In this document: piece by piece, positions 25,153 to 35,600 of the stretch
Layout of the letters: each line of letters begins with the position of its first letter
Position numbering within the stretch: the first letter of the stretch is position 1
Source of the DNA: UBA1447 sp964627535
GTDB taxonomy: Bacteria > Bacillota > Clostridia > Oscillospirales > Acutalibacteraceae
DNA length: 64,000 nucleotides
Assembly (NCBI GenBank): GCA_964627535.1
Contig: CAZVJW010000010.1
Span: 1-64,000 of the forward strand
Reading direction: 5' to 3'
Notes under the pieces: model-generated
What the model saw: the letters and a program-made list of their open reading frames with translations, nothing else
Databases searched by the model: none
Told to the model about the DNA's origin: nothing
Made by a program: the position numbers and the translations under genes

Positions 25153-26832
25153 TTACCCAATCTTTTTGCCTTGAATAAAATACACACTTTCGCCCGCGGG
25201 GGTTTGATATATGCCCGAAACACCCTTGGCAAGAACGAAATAACTTGCTTGTGAAAAAACGGGGTAAACCATGCCGTTTTGCAAGAGATTGTTCTGTGCC
25301 GATTCGCAGCCTTCAACTGTTTCGGTTAAATTTCCGGCGCTTTTAAGCTGCTTTAGAATGCTGTCATAATCACCTGAACTGTATTTAAAAATGTTGCCGG
25401 CGCTGCCGCTTCCAAAACTTTGCAAAAAGTCAGTCACCATGCTTTTATTTGTCTGCACAGGTGCAAAGGCGATTTGATAATTGCCGTTTGCAACCCTTTT
25501 TTGCAATTCCGTTAATTCTAAAACTTCAATAGCGATGCTTAGCTTTATACCGAGTGCTTTCTGCCATATCTGCAGCAGACCGCGCATGTCAAGTTCATAC
25601 TCGGGTGGACAAATAAGGGTAAGCGAAATCTGTTTTAAACCAAGGTTTTCAATTCCGGTATTCCAGGCCTTTTTTGCGGCTGTCAAATCAAATCCCGCCG
25701 GCTGAGTGTTTTGTGAAAGCTCCCCGAAGGAGGTTTGACCGATGATGCAGCAGGGCGGAATAAAATAATCGGTTTTTTTCGTTTTTGCCAGGTTCGGTCC
25801 AAGGGAGTTTTTATCGATTGCTCGGCAAAAAGAAAGCCTTATATCTGAGTTGCTTAAAGCGCTGTCTGAACAGTTGAAGCATATCGACCAGGTGATGTTT
25901 AAACATGCTGTCAGCGTAAGTCCGGAATCAGGCCCGATAGAATCTGCGGTCTGCGCAGTCAAAGGTGCGGCGGAATAAACATCCTGTAAAAGTTTTTGCG
26001 TGCTTTGTGATGTATCGGGGTTTATGGTAAGGCTGACTGAATTTGGCGAAACATCCGAATTCCCTTGATAATCTTTGTTTTTAGAGAGTGTCAAGGTGAA
26101 ATTGTGAGCCCAGTATGAAAGATAAAACGGACCGTTGCAAAGCAGGTATTCATCATCCAAACCATATTTGCCTTTTGTTGCGGTAAAAAAAACTTCATTG
26201 CAGGGCATACAAACAGGAGAGGCAAGCAAATTAAAAAAATCAGCGCTGCCGTGCTCAAGTGTGATTTCCAGTGTAAAATTATCAACAGCCCTAACCCCGA
26301 GCTGCTCGGGCGGAACACTGCCCATATTGATTTTTTCGGCATTCTTAATGATAAAAAGCGATGCAGCATATGGTGAGCCGGTTTGTGGATTGACTGCCCT
26401 TGTGAGGGCGAAAACAAAATCCCCTGCGGTTACCGCGGTGTTAAAGCTGTCTTTGAAATCGTCACCGAGAATGGCGGAAAAGCTGTTAATCAAATGCCAT
26501 TTTGCATTTTGCCGAAGATGAAAGGTGTAGATAAGGCCGGTTGAGGAAACATTCCAGCTCAAAGCGGCACCCGGAACAATCTCGCCGTTTGCGCCAAAGC
26601 GCACCAATCCCTCAAGACAATTGGAAATAACGGTGTTGGAAGGATTGTCCCTTGCGATTTGCGGGTCAAGGCTTGCAGGTTCGCTATCAATCGGAAAAAC
26701 TAAATCCATATTGCTGCCGTCATTTTTTGAACAGGCAGTAAAAACAGACAGTGATAGCAATAAAACAAAAAACAGTGAAACGGATTTTTTCAAAAAGGAG
26801 AATAATCTCGGCATGAACATTCGGTTTTTCAC
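25153..26832 (-). CDS. Orphan ABC peptide-type substrate-binding lipoprotein (SBP family 5)
   Basis: About 559-aa secreted lipoprotein with lipobox VFTAC and an OppA/DppA-like SBP_bac_5 fold (SEPASLDPQIA, WNVSSTGLIYTFHLRQNAKWH, ILGDDF near the start of the mature protein). It should bind peptides or similar ligands outside the cell. No permease or ATPase genes are adjacent, so it must share transporter subunits or act as a sensor. I favour the GTG at 26832. It has GAGGA 7 bp upstream and overlaps the topB stop as GTGA, a typical coupled start. The ATG at 26850 lacks a site. Confidence 0.85.
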   Translation of the reverse strand: MKNRMFMPRLFSFLKKSVSLFFVLLLSLSVFTACSKNDGSNMDLVFPIDSEPASLDPQIARDNPSNTVISNCLEGLVRFGANGEIVPGAALSWNVSSTGLIYTFHLRQNAKWHLINSFSAILGDDFKDSFNTAVTAGDFVFALTRAVNPQTGSPYAASLFIIKNAEKINMGSVPPEQLGVRAVDNFTLEITLEHGSADFFNLLASPVCMPCNEVFFTATKGKYGLDDEYLLCNGPFYLSYWAHNFTLTLSKNKDYQGNSDVSPNSVSLTINPDTSQSTQKLLQDVYSAAPLTAQTADSIGPDSGLTLTACLNITWSICFNCSDSALSNSDIRLSFCRAIDKNSLGPNLAKTKKTDYFIPPCCIIGQTSFGELSQNTQPAGFDLTAAKKAWNTGIENLGLKQISLTLICPPEYELDMRGLLQIWQKALGIKLSIAIEVLELTELQKRVANGNYQIAFAPVQTNKSMVTDFLQSFGSGSAGNIFKYSSGDYDSILKQLKSAGNLTETVEGCESAQNNLLQNGMVYPVFSQASYFVLAKGVSGIYQTPAGESVYFIQGKKIG

Positions 26833-29003
26833 AGATTTTCCTCGCTCCATTTGGCAAGCTGGTCAGCAAGTGCTGAGTTGCCGATGTCTTTTTTCTTTGC
26901 CTGGTCCTGCAAAAAGTTTTGAACATCCCGTTTGCCGGCGCCGTCTTTCTGCTTTTCATAATTTGAAAGTTTTTCACGGTAGCCGCAAACGCAGAAAAAC
27001 GCCTTTTTGTCGCCTTCTCCGCGCATCTCCAGCTTTTTGTGGCAATTCGGGCAGCGGGCGTTGGTTGTGATGGAAACACTTTTGCGGTAGCCGCAGTCCC
27101 TGTCCGGGCATACGAGCATCCGTCCCTTTTTGCCTGTTACATCAAGCAGGAATTTGCCGCAGTCCGGGCATTTGTCCCGTGTCATATTATCATGTGTATA
27201 GACGGCGCTGCTCGCAACTACCAATGAAACAAGGCGCGCCGCATAATCGCGCATGTCTTTGATGAACAAATCATCCCTTGCCTTGCCCTTGGCAATCAGC
27301 TGCAGCTGCTGTTCCCATTTTGCCGTCAGTTCGGCTGATTTCAGGTCCGGCGGCACGATGCTTATCAGCTGCTTCGCCTTGGAGGTCGGATGGATTTCTT
27401 TGCCCTTGCGTTCAAGGCAGAAGGAATTAAATAATTTTTCGATGATATCCGCGCGTGTGGCTGAGGTTCCCAAACCGCTTGTTGTTTCGATGATATCCCG
27501 CAGGTTCTTGTCGTCAATCTGCTGCGACGGGTTTTCCATCGCTGTGAGCAGCGTCGCTTCGGTGTATCTCGCGGGCGGTTTTGTTTTGCCCGCGATAACT
27601 CTGCTGCTCTGCACCAAAACACTTGTGCCTTGCGAGAGGGGAGGCAGCTGCTGCGAACGGGCGTCCGGGTCATCCTCTTCCTCGTCGCTTACTGTTATGC
27701 CGTAAAGTTCTTTCCATCCGGCTGCTTTTACAGTTCTCCCCTTGGCGTAGAAGCTGTATTTGTCAATATTAATTTTGACCTTTACTTCTTCATATTCAAA
27801 AGAGGGGCTTAACACAGCCAAAAAACGGCGGACAACCAAGTCGTAGATATTACGTTCTTCGGGGGATAACCTGGAAAGGTTTACTGTCTGTTCGGTCGGT
27901 ATAATAGCATGATGGTCGGTTACCTTCGCATTGTTGACGATATACTTTGTTGAGATTGGTTTTGACCGTAAAATCTGCTGCGCCGCCTGAGCGTAAGGCC
28001 CGATAGCGATGCTGCGCAAACGCTCGGGAAGCGTCGGCACCACATCGTCGGAGATATAGCGCGAGTCCGTACGGGGATAAGTCAGCAGTTTATGAGTTTC
28101 ATAGAGATTTTGCATAAAACCAAGGGTTTGCTTTGCGGAATAGGCATATTTTCTGTTGGCATCCCTTTGAAGCTCGGTTAAATCATAAGCGGGGGGCGGC
28201 GGTTGATGGCGGTATTCCTTTTTTACTTCTACCAATGTGCCGCGCTTGCTTTTTATCGCATTTGCGATTGCTTCGGCGGGAGCCTGTTCGGAAAAACGGG
28301 ACTGGTTTTTGCTGTCCTTATATATCGCGCCGAAACCTTCAAACTGGGCTTGAACGGTGTAATAATCCTTCGGCACAAACTTTACGATTTCTTCCTCGCG
28401 CTTGACTATCAGGGCGAGCGTGGGGGTCTGGACTCTGCCCGCCGAAAGCTGCGCGTTATTCTTGCAGGTTAGCGCGCGCGTGACATTCAGGCCCACCAGC
28501 CAGTCCGCCTCGGCGCGCGCCTGAGCGGAGTGGTAAAGATTATCATATTCGCGGGAAGGTTTCAGCGCGGCAAAACCTTCCTTGATAGCTTTATCGGTTT
28601 GTGAGGATATCCAAAGCCTTTTTGCCGGTTTGCGCCAACCGGCCTTTTCCATAATCCAGCGCGCGACCAGTTCGCCTTCGCGCCCCGCGTCGGTAGCAAT
28701 AACCAGGTCGTCGATGTCCGGGCGGCGCATGAGCGTGGAAACCGCTTTAAATTGTTTGCTTGTTTCGCGGATGATGACGAGCCGCATGTTTTTTGGCAGC
28801 ATCGGCAGATCATCAAGGTTCCAGTTTTTATATTTGCCGTCATATTCCTCGGGGTCGGCAAGGGTAACAAGATGCCCAAGTGCCCATGTGATGATATATC
28901 GTTGCCCGATAATGCAGCCGTCGCCGTTTTGGCGGCAGCCCAAAACCTGAGCGATATCCCTTGCCACAGACGGTTTTTCGGTGAGAACCAGGGTTTTACC
29001 CAT
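26829..29003 (-). CDS. topB: DNA topoisomerase III
   Basis: 724-aa type IA topoisomerase that cuts one DNA strand through a tyrosine. The N-terminal Toprim domain has LVLTEKPSVARDIAQVLG and DAGREGE (acidic metal site). The active-site region is LTYPRTDSRYIS, about residue 310. The C-terminus has zinc-ribbon cysteine pairs (CPDC, CPDRDC, CPNC, CVC). Chosen start ATG 29003 with GGGGTG 7 bp upstream. Its first codons overlap the end of trmL by 8 bp. TopB relaxes and decatenates DNA during replication and recombination. Confidence 0.95.
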   Translation of the reverse strand: MGKTLVLTEKPSVARDIAQVLGCRQNGDGCIIGQRYIITWALGHLVTLADPEEYDGKYKNWNLDDLPMLPKNMRLVIIRETSKQFKAVSTLMRRPDIDDLVIATDAGREGELVARWIMEKAGWRKPAKRLWISSQTDKAIKEGFAALKPSREYDNLYHSAQARAEADWLVGLNVTRALTCKNNAQLSAGRVQTPTLALIVKREEEIVKFVPKDYYTVQAQFEGFGAIYKDSKNQSRFSEQAPAEAIANAIKSKRGTLVEVKKEYRHQPPPPAYDLTELQRDANRKYAYSAKQTLGFMQNLYETHKLLTYPRTDSRYISDDVVPTLPERLRSIAIGPYAQAAQQILRSKPISTKYIVNNAKVTDHHAIIPTEQTVNLSRLSPEERNIYDLVVRRFLAVLSPSFEYEEVKVKINIDKYSFYAKGRTVKAAGWKELYGITVSDEEEDDPDARSQQLPPLSQGTSVLVQSSRVIAGKTKPPARYTEATLLTAMENPSQQIDDKNLRDIIETTSGLGTSATRADIIEKLFNSFCLERKGKEIHPTSKAKQLISIVPPDLKSAELTAKWEQQLQLIAKGKARDDLFIKDMRDYAARLVSLVVASSAVYTHDNMTRDKCPDCGKFLLDVTGKKGRMLVCPDRDCGYRKSVSITTNARCPNCHKKLEMRGEGDKKAFFCVCGYREKLSNYEKQKDGAGKRDVQNFLQDQAKKKDIGNSALADQLAKWSEENL

Positions 29004-29505
29004 TGCTTTCACCCCATTCAAATTTTGTTAAGGACCCTTTGCATAGAAGCGCCGGAAAGCTCCATTGCCTGAGCACTTCGTAAACACCGACTGCTACGGA
29101 GTTCGAAAGGTTCAGGCTGCGCGCGTCGTCAATCATCGGTATGCGTACGCATTTTTCGGGATTGTTGAAAAGCAGCGTCTCGGGCAAGCCGGCGGTTTCC
29201 TTGCCGAAAAACAGATAAGCGTTATCCGGGTAGCTGATATCGGAATATATTTTTCTCGCTTTTGTCGAGAAAAAGAAAAAATCACCGTTGATTTGAGTGA
29301 AAAAATCCTCAAGGCTTTTGTAATAGGTGATATCGAGAAGATCCCAGTAATCAAGCCCCGCTCTTTTCAGCTTCGCGTCATCAATTTTGAAACCCATGGG
29401 CTCAATAAGGTGTAGCCGGGCGCCGGTTGCCGCGCAGGTGCGGGCAATGTTGCCGGTGTTTTGCGGTATTTGCGGTTCTACAAGAACAATGTTTAAAGTT
29501 GGCAT
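28996..29505 (-). CDS. trmL: tRNA (cytidine/uridine-34 2'-O)-methyltransferase
   Basis: 169-aa SPOUT-class RNA methyltransferase of the TrmL/CspR type. It has VEPQIPQNTGNIARTCAATG at the N-terminus and the trefoil-knot motifs LFFGKETAGLPE and RIPM...RSLNLSNSVAVGVYEVLRQ for S-adenosylmethionine binding. It methylates the ribose of the wobble base in certain leucine tRNAs. Overlaps topB by 8 bp and lies downstream of pth. Confidence 0.93.
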   Translation of the reverse strand: MPTLNIVLVEPQIPQNTGNIARTCAATGARLHLIEPMGFKIDDAKLKRAGLDYWDLLDITYYKSLEDFFTQINGDFFFFSTKARKIYSDISYPDNAYLFFGKETAGLPETLLFNNPEKCVRIPMIDDARSLNLSNSVAVGVYEVLRQWSFPALLCKGSLTKFEWGESNG

Positions 29506-29538
29506 TAAAACTCCTTAAGAAGTGGATAGTGTTTTGCG

Positions 29539-29606
29539 GTTGTTGGACAATAGTTAAACAATAGTAGAACGATGGTTTCACAACTGTCGAACCATTGTCC
29601 GACAAC
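29539..29606. repeat. Imperfect inverted repeat after pth
   Basis: A 17-bp arm (29539-29555) and its imperfect complement (29590-29606) flank a spacer of similar ACAAT/GTTG units. The second half resembles the hairpin at 30527-30557 upstream of pth. It could act as a terminator or mRNA-stabilising hairpin; it has no clear U-tract. Confidence 0.5.
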
Positions 29607-29613
29607 TGTTTTG

Positions 29614-30213
29614 CTAATTATACAGCCCCATAGCTTTATCAATATTCCCGGCAACCATCAGTTCAAGCGCTTCGCATGCTTTTTCGACCGTTGTACGAAG
29701 TATCACCAAATCCTCTTTTTTAAAAGAGGAAAGCACCCAGTCCGTTATATCCATATCGGGATAAGGCTTTGCTCCTACACCAAGCTTAACCCTCGGAAAA
29801 CTGTCGCTGTTTAAATGGCAGATAATGCTTCTTAACCCCTTTTGTCCGCCGTCCGAGCCGCTTCTTCTGATACGCAAGCTGCCGCAGGGCAGCGAAACAT
29901 CGTCGGATACAACAATGATTTTTTCGAGCGGGATTTTATAAAAATCCGCCGCTTCCCGCACAGCTTGGCCGCTTTCGTTCATGAAGGTTTGCGGCTTTAT
30001 CAAAAGACAGCGGTGCCCGCCGATGGTAACATCACCCGTAAGGGATTTGAAACGGATGCGGTTTATTTTGCAGTTCGTTTTTTGCGCCAGTTTGTCCAGG
30101 CAGAGATAGCCGGAGTTGTGGCGAGTAAACTCATATTCTTTACCCGGATTGCCAAGCCCGACAATCAGATATTCCGGTGCTCCGGCAGAGGTTCGCTTGT
30201 GAAAGGTGAACAT
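29614..30213 (-). CDS. pth: Peptidyl-tRNA hydrolase
   Basis: 199-aa cytoplasmic enzyme that releases peptides from stalled peptidyl-tRNA. It has the Pth signatures LIVGLGNPGKEYEFTRHNSG (catalytic His in TRHNSG), PQTFMNESG and VSDDVSLPCG, then RRSGSDGGQKGLRSI and PRVKLGVG. I chose ATG 30213 with GGAGTG 8 bp upstream rather than the in-frame TTG two codons before. It lies near glmU on the same strand, a common Firmicute arrangement; here the genes are separated by a small membrane protein gene and repeats. Confidence 0.95.
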   Translation of the reverse strand: MFTFHKRTSAGAPEYLIVGLGNPGKEYEFTRHNSGYLCLDKLAQKTNCKINRIRFKSLTGDVTIGGHRCLLIKPQTFMNESGQAVREAADFYKIPLEKIIVVSDDVSLPCGSLRIRRSGSDGGQKGLRSIICHLNSDSFPRVKLGVGAKPYPDMDITDWVLSSFKKEDLVILRTTVEKACEALELMVAGNIDKAMGLYN

Positions 30214-30242
30214 TGGCAAATCACTCCGTAATCAGCGGTTAA

Positions 30243-30503
30243 TACTAATCGGCGATGAAAAGCGTTGTTAAATTTGCGATGATTTTTTGTGTTGTACAAG
30301 GCGGACGATGATGCTTTGCTGTCACAAGGCAAGGAGGACAACGCAGTACGGCGCAAAAAAGACCGCTAATACTAATTCACGATTTAAAAGCCTCTAAAAA
30401 ACCAAGCAAAAGCTTTGATTTATGGGGTTTTATGCGGATTTTTTAGTTAGGTTTTTATGAGTAAATTAGTATATGATTCAATGCGTTTTATCGGTGGTTA
30501 GTA
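30243..30503. mobile_element. Second MITE family, copy interrupted by a main-family MITE
   Basis: About 156 bp of element split by MITE copy D. Ends are TACTAATCGGCGATGAAAAG and TTTTATCGGTGGTTAGTA, with perfect TAA duplications at 30240-30242 and 30504-30506. It matches the copy at 22079, but the inner MITE entered at a different position. It fills most of the 370-bp gap upstream of pth; no gene is seen there. Confidence 0.87.
30370..30471. mobile_element. MITE, main family, copy D
   Basis: A 102-bp element inside the second-family element. Left flank TAA (30367-30369) and right flank TAT (30472-30474) differ by one base. It lacks the mini-element. Confidence 0.82.
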
Positions 30504-30526
30504 TAAGTCGTCCGTCATTATAATGC

Positions 30527-30557
30527 AACAGGACAATTGTCTAACCATTGTCCTGTT
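30527..30557. terminator. Hairpin behind the glmU group
   Basis: A perfect 11-bp stem (AACAGGACAAT / ATTGTCCTGTT) with a 9-base loop, just beyond the 3' end of the minus-strand gene at 30583. The T-run is poor, so it may instead be an mRNA-end stabiliser. It shares sequence with the inverted repeat at 29539. Confidence 0.45.
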
Positions 30558-30582
30558 ACTGTTCTGCTGTGGTTAACACATT

Positions 30583-31146
30583 CTATTTAACCTTTATTGT
30601 TTTATGCCGTTCAATGCTCTCGACGCCCGCATCGTTCTTATTGGGCGTTTTTGAGTAATCAATCTTAATAATGTATTTTTTAATCGCGTCAGCGGCATCG
30701 GCGGCTGTGATATCTTTTCCTTTGGCAAGAGCCATAACGGATATTTTCAGCTTGTTTCCGCTGATGATTTCGATCTCAGGGTCGGCAACGGTTATCAGCC
30801 AGATGTTATCCTTGCCATTGTTGGGAACATCATAGGTGTATAGTGTTATATCTTCTTTTGATTTGTTGTCCACTTCAATTTCGAGTGAATATGCCTTCCA
30901 CTCTTCTCTGTCATTCATAACAGATTCCGCGTCCAGGGAACTGATCCCGAACATCTTGGTCAGTTTATTTACGGCAGTACTTGTATTTTTGTAATAAACA
31001 TCGAGCAAAGCAGTTCCGTCATAAACCGAAGCTGCTTTTGCAGAAGGTCTTCTGCCGAAGATTCCGGTGATGACCGTTGTCAAAATGGCAATAATAAGCA
31101 ACGGGACTAAAATGAGGATGCTGATTTTTGCTGCTTTCTTGTTCAT
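30583..31146 (-). CDS. Hypothetical single-TM extracytoplasmic protein
   Basis: 187-aa protein with an N-terminal membrane anchor (residues 7-30) and a soluble outer domain of mixed alpha/beta appearance; the family is not recognised. Start has GGAGG 6 bp upstream and overlaps the glmU stop (ATGA), so it is translationally coupled to glmU. The conserved-looking linkage hints at an envelope role, which is inferred from position only. Confidence 0.75.
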   Translation of the reverse strand: MNKKAAKISILILVPLLIIAILTTVITGIFGRRPSAKAASVYDGTALLDVYYKNTSTAVNKLTKMFGISSLDAESVMNDREEWKAYSLEIEVDNKSKEDITLYTYDVPNNGKDNIWLITVADPEIEIISGNKLKISVMALAKGKDITAADAADAIKKYIIKIDYSKTPNKNDAGVESIERHKTIKVK

Positions 31147-32564
31147 TTTTTATCCTCCGGACTGTGTTGCCTTTTAAAAGGCTTTTTCATTTCAACCCAG
31201 TCTTTCTTATTAACCTGCTTTGATCTTGCTATGGCGAGTGCGTTGTCCGGTACATTTTCTGTTACGGTTGAACCTGCGGCGGTATACGCGTTTTTCCCGA
31301 CAGTCAGGGGAGCGACCAGGCTGGTGTTGCAGCCGATAAATGCACCATCCTTGATAACCGTGCGATTTTTGTCTTTGCCGGAATAGTTGGCTGTGGCGCA
31401 TCCGCATCCGATGTTCACATCGCTGCCGACATCGGAATCCCCAATATAGGAAAGATGCGCAATTTTGGTTTCTTTTCCTACCGTTGAGTTCTTTATCTCG
31501 ACGAAATTGCCTATATGAACACCCCCGCCGATTAAACTGCCCGGGCGGATGCGTACAAACGGACCGATATCCGAACCGCTTGCAACAGTTGATTGATAGC
31601 ATTGCACCGAGTTTAAAATGACATTGTCACCAATTTCACTGTTTTCAACAAGTGAGTTTGGCCCGATTGTACAGCCGCATCCAATTTTAACTTTACCGCG
31701 TAAAATTGTACCGGGGAGTATTGCGGTATCTGCTCCTATCTCAACATCCGGGCCGATAATAACACCGTCAGGGCATGAAATAGAAACCCCGTTCAGCATG
31801 TGGCGGCGGAATTCATCGCGGCGGGCGATTTCATTCAATTCGGCAAGCTGTATTCTGTCATTGGCACCCAGCACAACATTTTGGGTGCGCGCTCCGAAAG
31901 CGGTTACATGCAGTTTCAGGTTTAGAAGAATTTCAATGGCATCTGTCAAATAAAATTCCTTGCCTTTATGATCCCCCGATAATTTGCGGAATGTCTGCAA
32001 TTGCTCCAAAGCGCTTAAAAGAGCCTGCGCGTTAAACCAATAAGCGCCTGAGTTAACCTCCGATACAGTCTTTTGCGCATCCGTTGCATCACGTTCTTCA
32101 ACAATACGCAAGAGAGCCCCTTGCTGGTCGCGGATAATTCTGCCATATCCGAAAGGATTGCAAACTTTGGCGGAAATAACTGTAGCGGAGTTCATACTTT
32201 GCGTATGCAATTTAAGCGATGATCTTATCGTTTCAGCATCAATCAACGGAGCGTCACCGGCAAGCACAAGTACATTCGCGTCACCGTGAGAGGTGATAAA
32301 ATTTTTTGCCTGCATAACGGCATGCCCGGTCCCTAAACGCTCACTTTGAAGAACCGTTTTAATTTCCTTGCCTAAATGCATTGTTATACTGTCGCTAAGA
32401 TGTCCTGTAACAACACAAATGTCTTCAATACCGCTTTGCTTTGCCCTGTCAATAACCCAGTCAAGCATGGGTTTGAAAAGAACTTCGGCAAGAGCTTTTG
32501 GTTTCGTTGTTTTCATGCGGGTGCCTTCTCCCGCAGCAAGAATAATCGCACAATCCTTTTTCAT
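31143..32564 (-). CDS. glmU: Bifunctional UDP-GlcNAc pyrophosphorylase / GlcN-1-P acetyltransferase
   Basis: 473-aa two-domain enzyme that makes UDP-GlcNAc for peptidoglycan. The N-terminal uridylyltransferase has the nucleotide motif ILAAGEGTRMKTTKPKALAE. The C-terminal left-handed beta-helix shows hexapeptide repeats and the acetyltransferase residues around FVEIKNSTVG and CGCATANYSGKDK. The length is normal for GlmU. Good GGAAGGG site; stop overlaps the next gene. Confidence 0.95.
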   Translation of the reverse strand: MKKDCAIILAAGEGTRMKTTKPKALAEVLFKPMLDWVIDRAKQSGIEDICVVTGHLSDSITMHLGKEIKTVLQSERLGTGHAVMQAKNFITSHGDANVLVLAGDAPLIDAETIRSSLKLHTQSMNSATVISAKVCNPFGYGRIIRDQQGALLRIVEERDATDAQKTVSEVNSGAYWFNAQALLSALEQLQTFRKLSGDHKGKEFYLTDAIEILLNLKLHVTAFGARTQNVVLGANDRIQLAELNEIARRDEFRRHMLNGVSISCPDGVIIGPDVEIGADTAILPGTILRGKVKIGCGCTIGPNSLVENSEIGDNVILNSVQCYQSTVASGSDIGPFVRIRPGSLIGGGVHIGNFVEIKNSTVGKETKIAHLSYIGDSDVGSDVNIGCGCATANYSGKDKNRTVIKDGAFIGCNTSLVAPLTVGKNAYTAAGSTVTENVPDNALAIARSKQVNKKDWVEMKKPFKRQHSPEDKK

Positions 32565-32626
32565 TGGGTACCCTTCCTTTCATGTCGTTTGACAGGCTTT
32601 GTCAACAAGCTTCATGTTCTGTGTAA

Positions 32627-35600
32627 TTACTGTTGTCTTCCGGTTGAACGCTTTTTTCTTTGAAATACAAAGATGGAGGCTGACAGCACTATTGGCGCGA
32701 AGAAGGCAACCATATAGTCATTGCTTCCGGTTTTTGGGATTTCAATGTTGGCGGTGCTTGACAGCGATGAGCCCGTTTCGGTATTTGTATCGGATGCCGA
32801 TGTGCCGTTCTTTGCTGTGTTTGAAACAGCCGGCGTGTTTTCGGCGTTTACGGCAGCAGGTGCCTTTTCAACAGCAAAACTGTCTATTCTTTTTGTTACG
32901 TTGCCGTTTACCGTAAAGGCATCAAAATAAAGTTTGTTGCCGTCAATTTGTATTGCCGAGAATACCGGCAACTCAACACTTACAATGCTTTGCGCTCTTG
33001 GAAACAGCAAATCGGTTTTGATGTTGCTTTTTGGCAGGTAATATTTCACACCGGAGCAGGCACTAATAGCGTATATAGTGCCCTTCGGTTCGATTTTTTC
33101 GCTGTAATCCCTGCCATTGTAAGTTACTGTTTTTGTTTGGCTCTTGACAACCTTGTTCCCGCTCATGACGTCTGTTCTCAAATAAACATGGTCATGACCC
33201 TGCAGCACAAGGTCAATACCGAGCTCGGGCAAAAGCGAACAAAGCTGCGCTCGGATTGCTTTAACGTCTTTATCGTCATAATGAGAGCCGTTAGAATACA
33301 TGGCCTTGTGCAGAGCAACTATTTTCCACTGTGCATCGCTGGCAGCGGCGTCCTGTTTAAGCCATGCGATTTGCTCGTTGCTCAAAGCGTTTTTGGAACT
33401 CAAGTTGTTTGTGTTCAGCACAATAAAATGTACATTGTTGTAATCGTAGGAATAATAAACACCGCTGCTTCTGTCTTGCTGCGGAGCATCGGGAAGAAGG
33501 AGGTTCCGGTCAATCGAATAGTTCTTTTCCTCGTGGTTGCCGGTTGTCGGCATGAGGACGGTGCTCATTAAATTCGTTGAGGCGGAATTAAGAAGCCATT
33601 TCCATTGCTTGTTGTTTGCAGGGTTGTCGGTCAGGTCACCGGTGCTCATAATAAACTTGCTTTGCGGATATAGATTATATGCTGTTTTCACAACGTTTGC
33701 CCAAGTTTTGTATTGAAGTTCATCTTGTGACTGCGGGTCGGTCATATGGAAAAATGTTACCTTGTTCGAATTATCGGCTGTTTCTATAGTCCCTGTTTGG
33801 CTCCACCAGCCTTTTGAAGCATCACCAACTCTGTAAGAATATTTCGTGCCTGCTGCAAGTCCCGTAAGTTGTATGTCATGACGAACGAGCGTAAAATCAT
33901 AGGTTAAAAAACCGGTAATACCGAGATCAGCGCCCGGGGTTGACCTTGCAACCTTTTCGGATTTGCCTTTAATTCCGGCTCCTGTGGTTGATATACCGGT
34001 AAATACCGGGTTTTGGCTGTAAGGTACTATCTCAATGTCTGTTTGCGTGGCACTGTATTTGGTGAACCAGGTTATATTTCGGGTGCTGTCAGTGTTATTT
34101 CCGAATGTAACAGCAACCTGTGAGGGCAGACGGTAATCTTCAACTGTCGGAACAAATGTGACCGGGCCGCTGTAAGTCAAGGTTACATCATTATCTTCTT
34201 TAATTTCGGGGTCCTCATCAGTAACCATACATCCGATTATCTCGGAAATGGTACAGCCTAACGAATCAAACTGGCTTTGAGTCAGGTAATCTTTTGTGAA
34301 GTAATTCAACAAACCGTCTAAACTGTTGTATTTTTCCGGAAGAATAGAAAGTGTGGAGTCAATAATATTCGCATAACTGTTATTGCCGCCAAAAACAGCG
34401 TCGATAACAGCAGTCAGGAAAACACCGATCATCTTCACAACACTGTCTTCGGGGAACAGCGTGCCCGGATTGAAGTCAAGCGTTGTGAGGATTTCCCCCT
34501 GAATAAGGTCGTCAAGAACAACATCAATTACAGTGTCATAAAAGGCTTTGGCACCGTTGCGGTTTTTAAAAAAGTCCAAAACATCAGGTATAAAAACATC
34601 GTTGCTGATATCCTCGTTGCCTTGGTAAAGGGTTGCGATAACACTGTAAGCGGCGTCCTGCAGAGTTCCGGGTTTTTCGGGGTCTCCGAAACCCAGCGAA
34701 TCAATATATTTTGTGCATGGATAATCGGATACCTGCATAGAAACAAGGCCTTGTGCAACCCATTGAATAATCTCAATCACCTTGGCGGGGTTGTTTATAT
34801 AATTTTCATCAATCTGATTAGCTAAATCAGTCACGAAACTCATCATATTGCTTGATGTAAATATATCCAAGTTCCCGACAGCTAAACCGCCTTTAATTGC
34901 GTTGTTGAAAATTCCGCTCAAATCAATACCTTTGGATGTAAGATATGCAAGCATGCCGCCATGCTTTTGAATATCATCGAATATGCTGGTTAAAAAAACG
35001 TCAGCCATACCGGCGCCAAAATTTGCAAGGCCGTCATTGCCGTATGTCTGCCCAAAGGAGAAGGTGTTTTTATAAGGTTTCTCATATGTCGAGCCTTCGG
35101 CGGAAATTTGCTGCTCGCAGTCGACATCAAACGTTTTGTAAGCAGTACTAATACCGCCGCCCGTGTTGTCAAACCGGACTTCTCTGAAAGTGTTGGGGAA
35201 ACCGGTAAGCGAAGAGGTGCTGCAGTCATACATGGTCTCGCCATTGTCAGATACATGGCTTGCTATATTGCTGACATGCATGTGGCCGGTGAAAGCATAA
35301 TGCATACCTGCGTCGGTAAGTGCTTCGGTGGTTTCCAGCCAATTGTCAACCATGAAATCCTGGAAAATAGTCGGTTCGATTTCAAACTGTGGAACGAAAC
35401 TGTGATGCATCATTCCGATAACAGTTTCCCCGCAGCTTGCCGCCTCAGATTCCTCGTTTAGGACCCATTTCATAAGGCCCGGAGTAATGTTGCCGCCGGT
35501 TTCGTGTTCGTCATCCCCGTCGGCTGTGCTGTCACCGCTGTACTTCCCGGCGTCGATTGCAATCAGTCTGTAGCCGCCGTCAAGGCGCACGGAATAAGAA

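Noticed and set aside
32948..33571. 207-codon plus-strand frame inside the phosphoesterase gene
   Set aside because: Antisense to the conserved purple-acid-phosphatase motifs; no start signal and cysteine-rich random composition.
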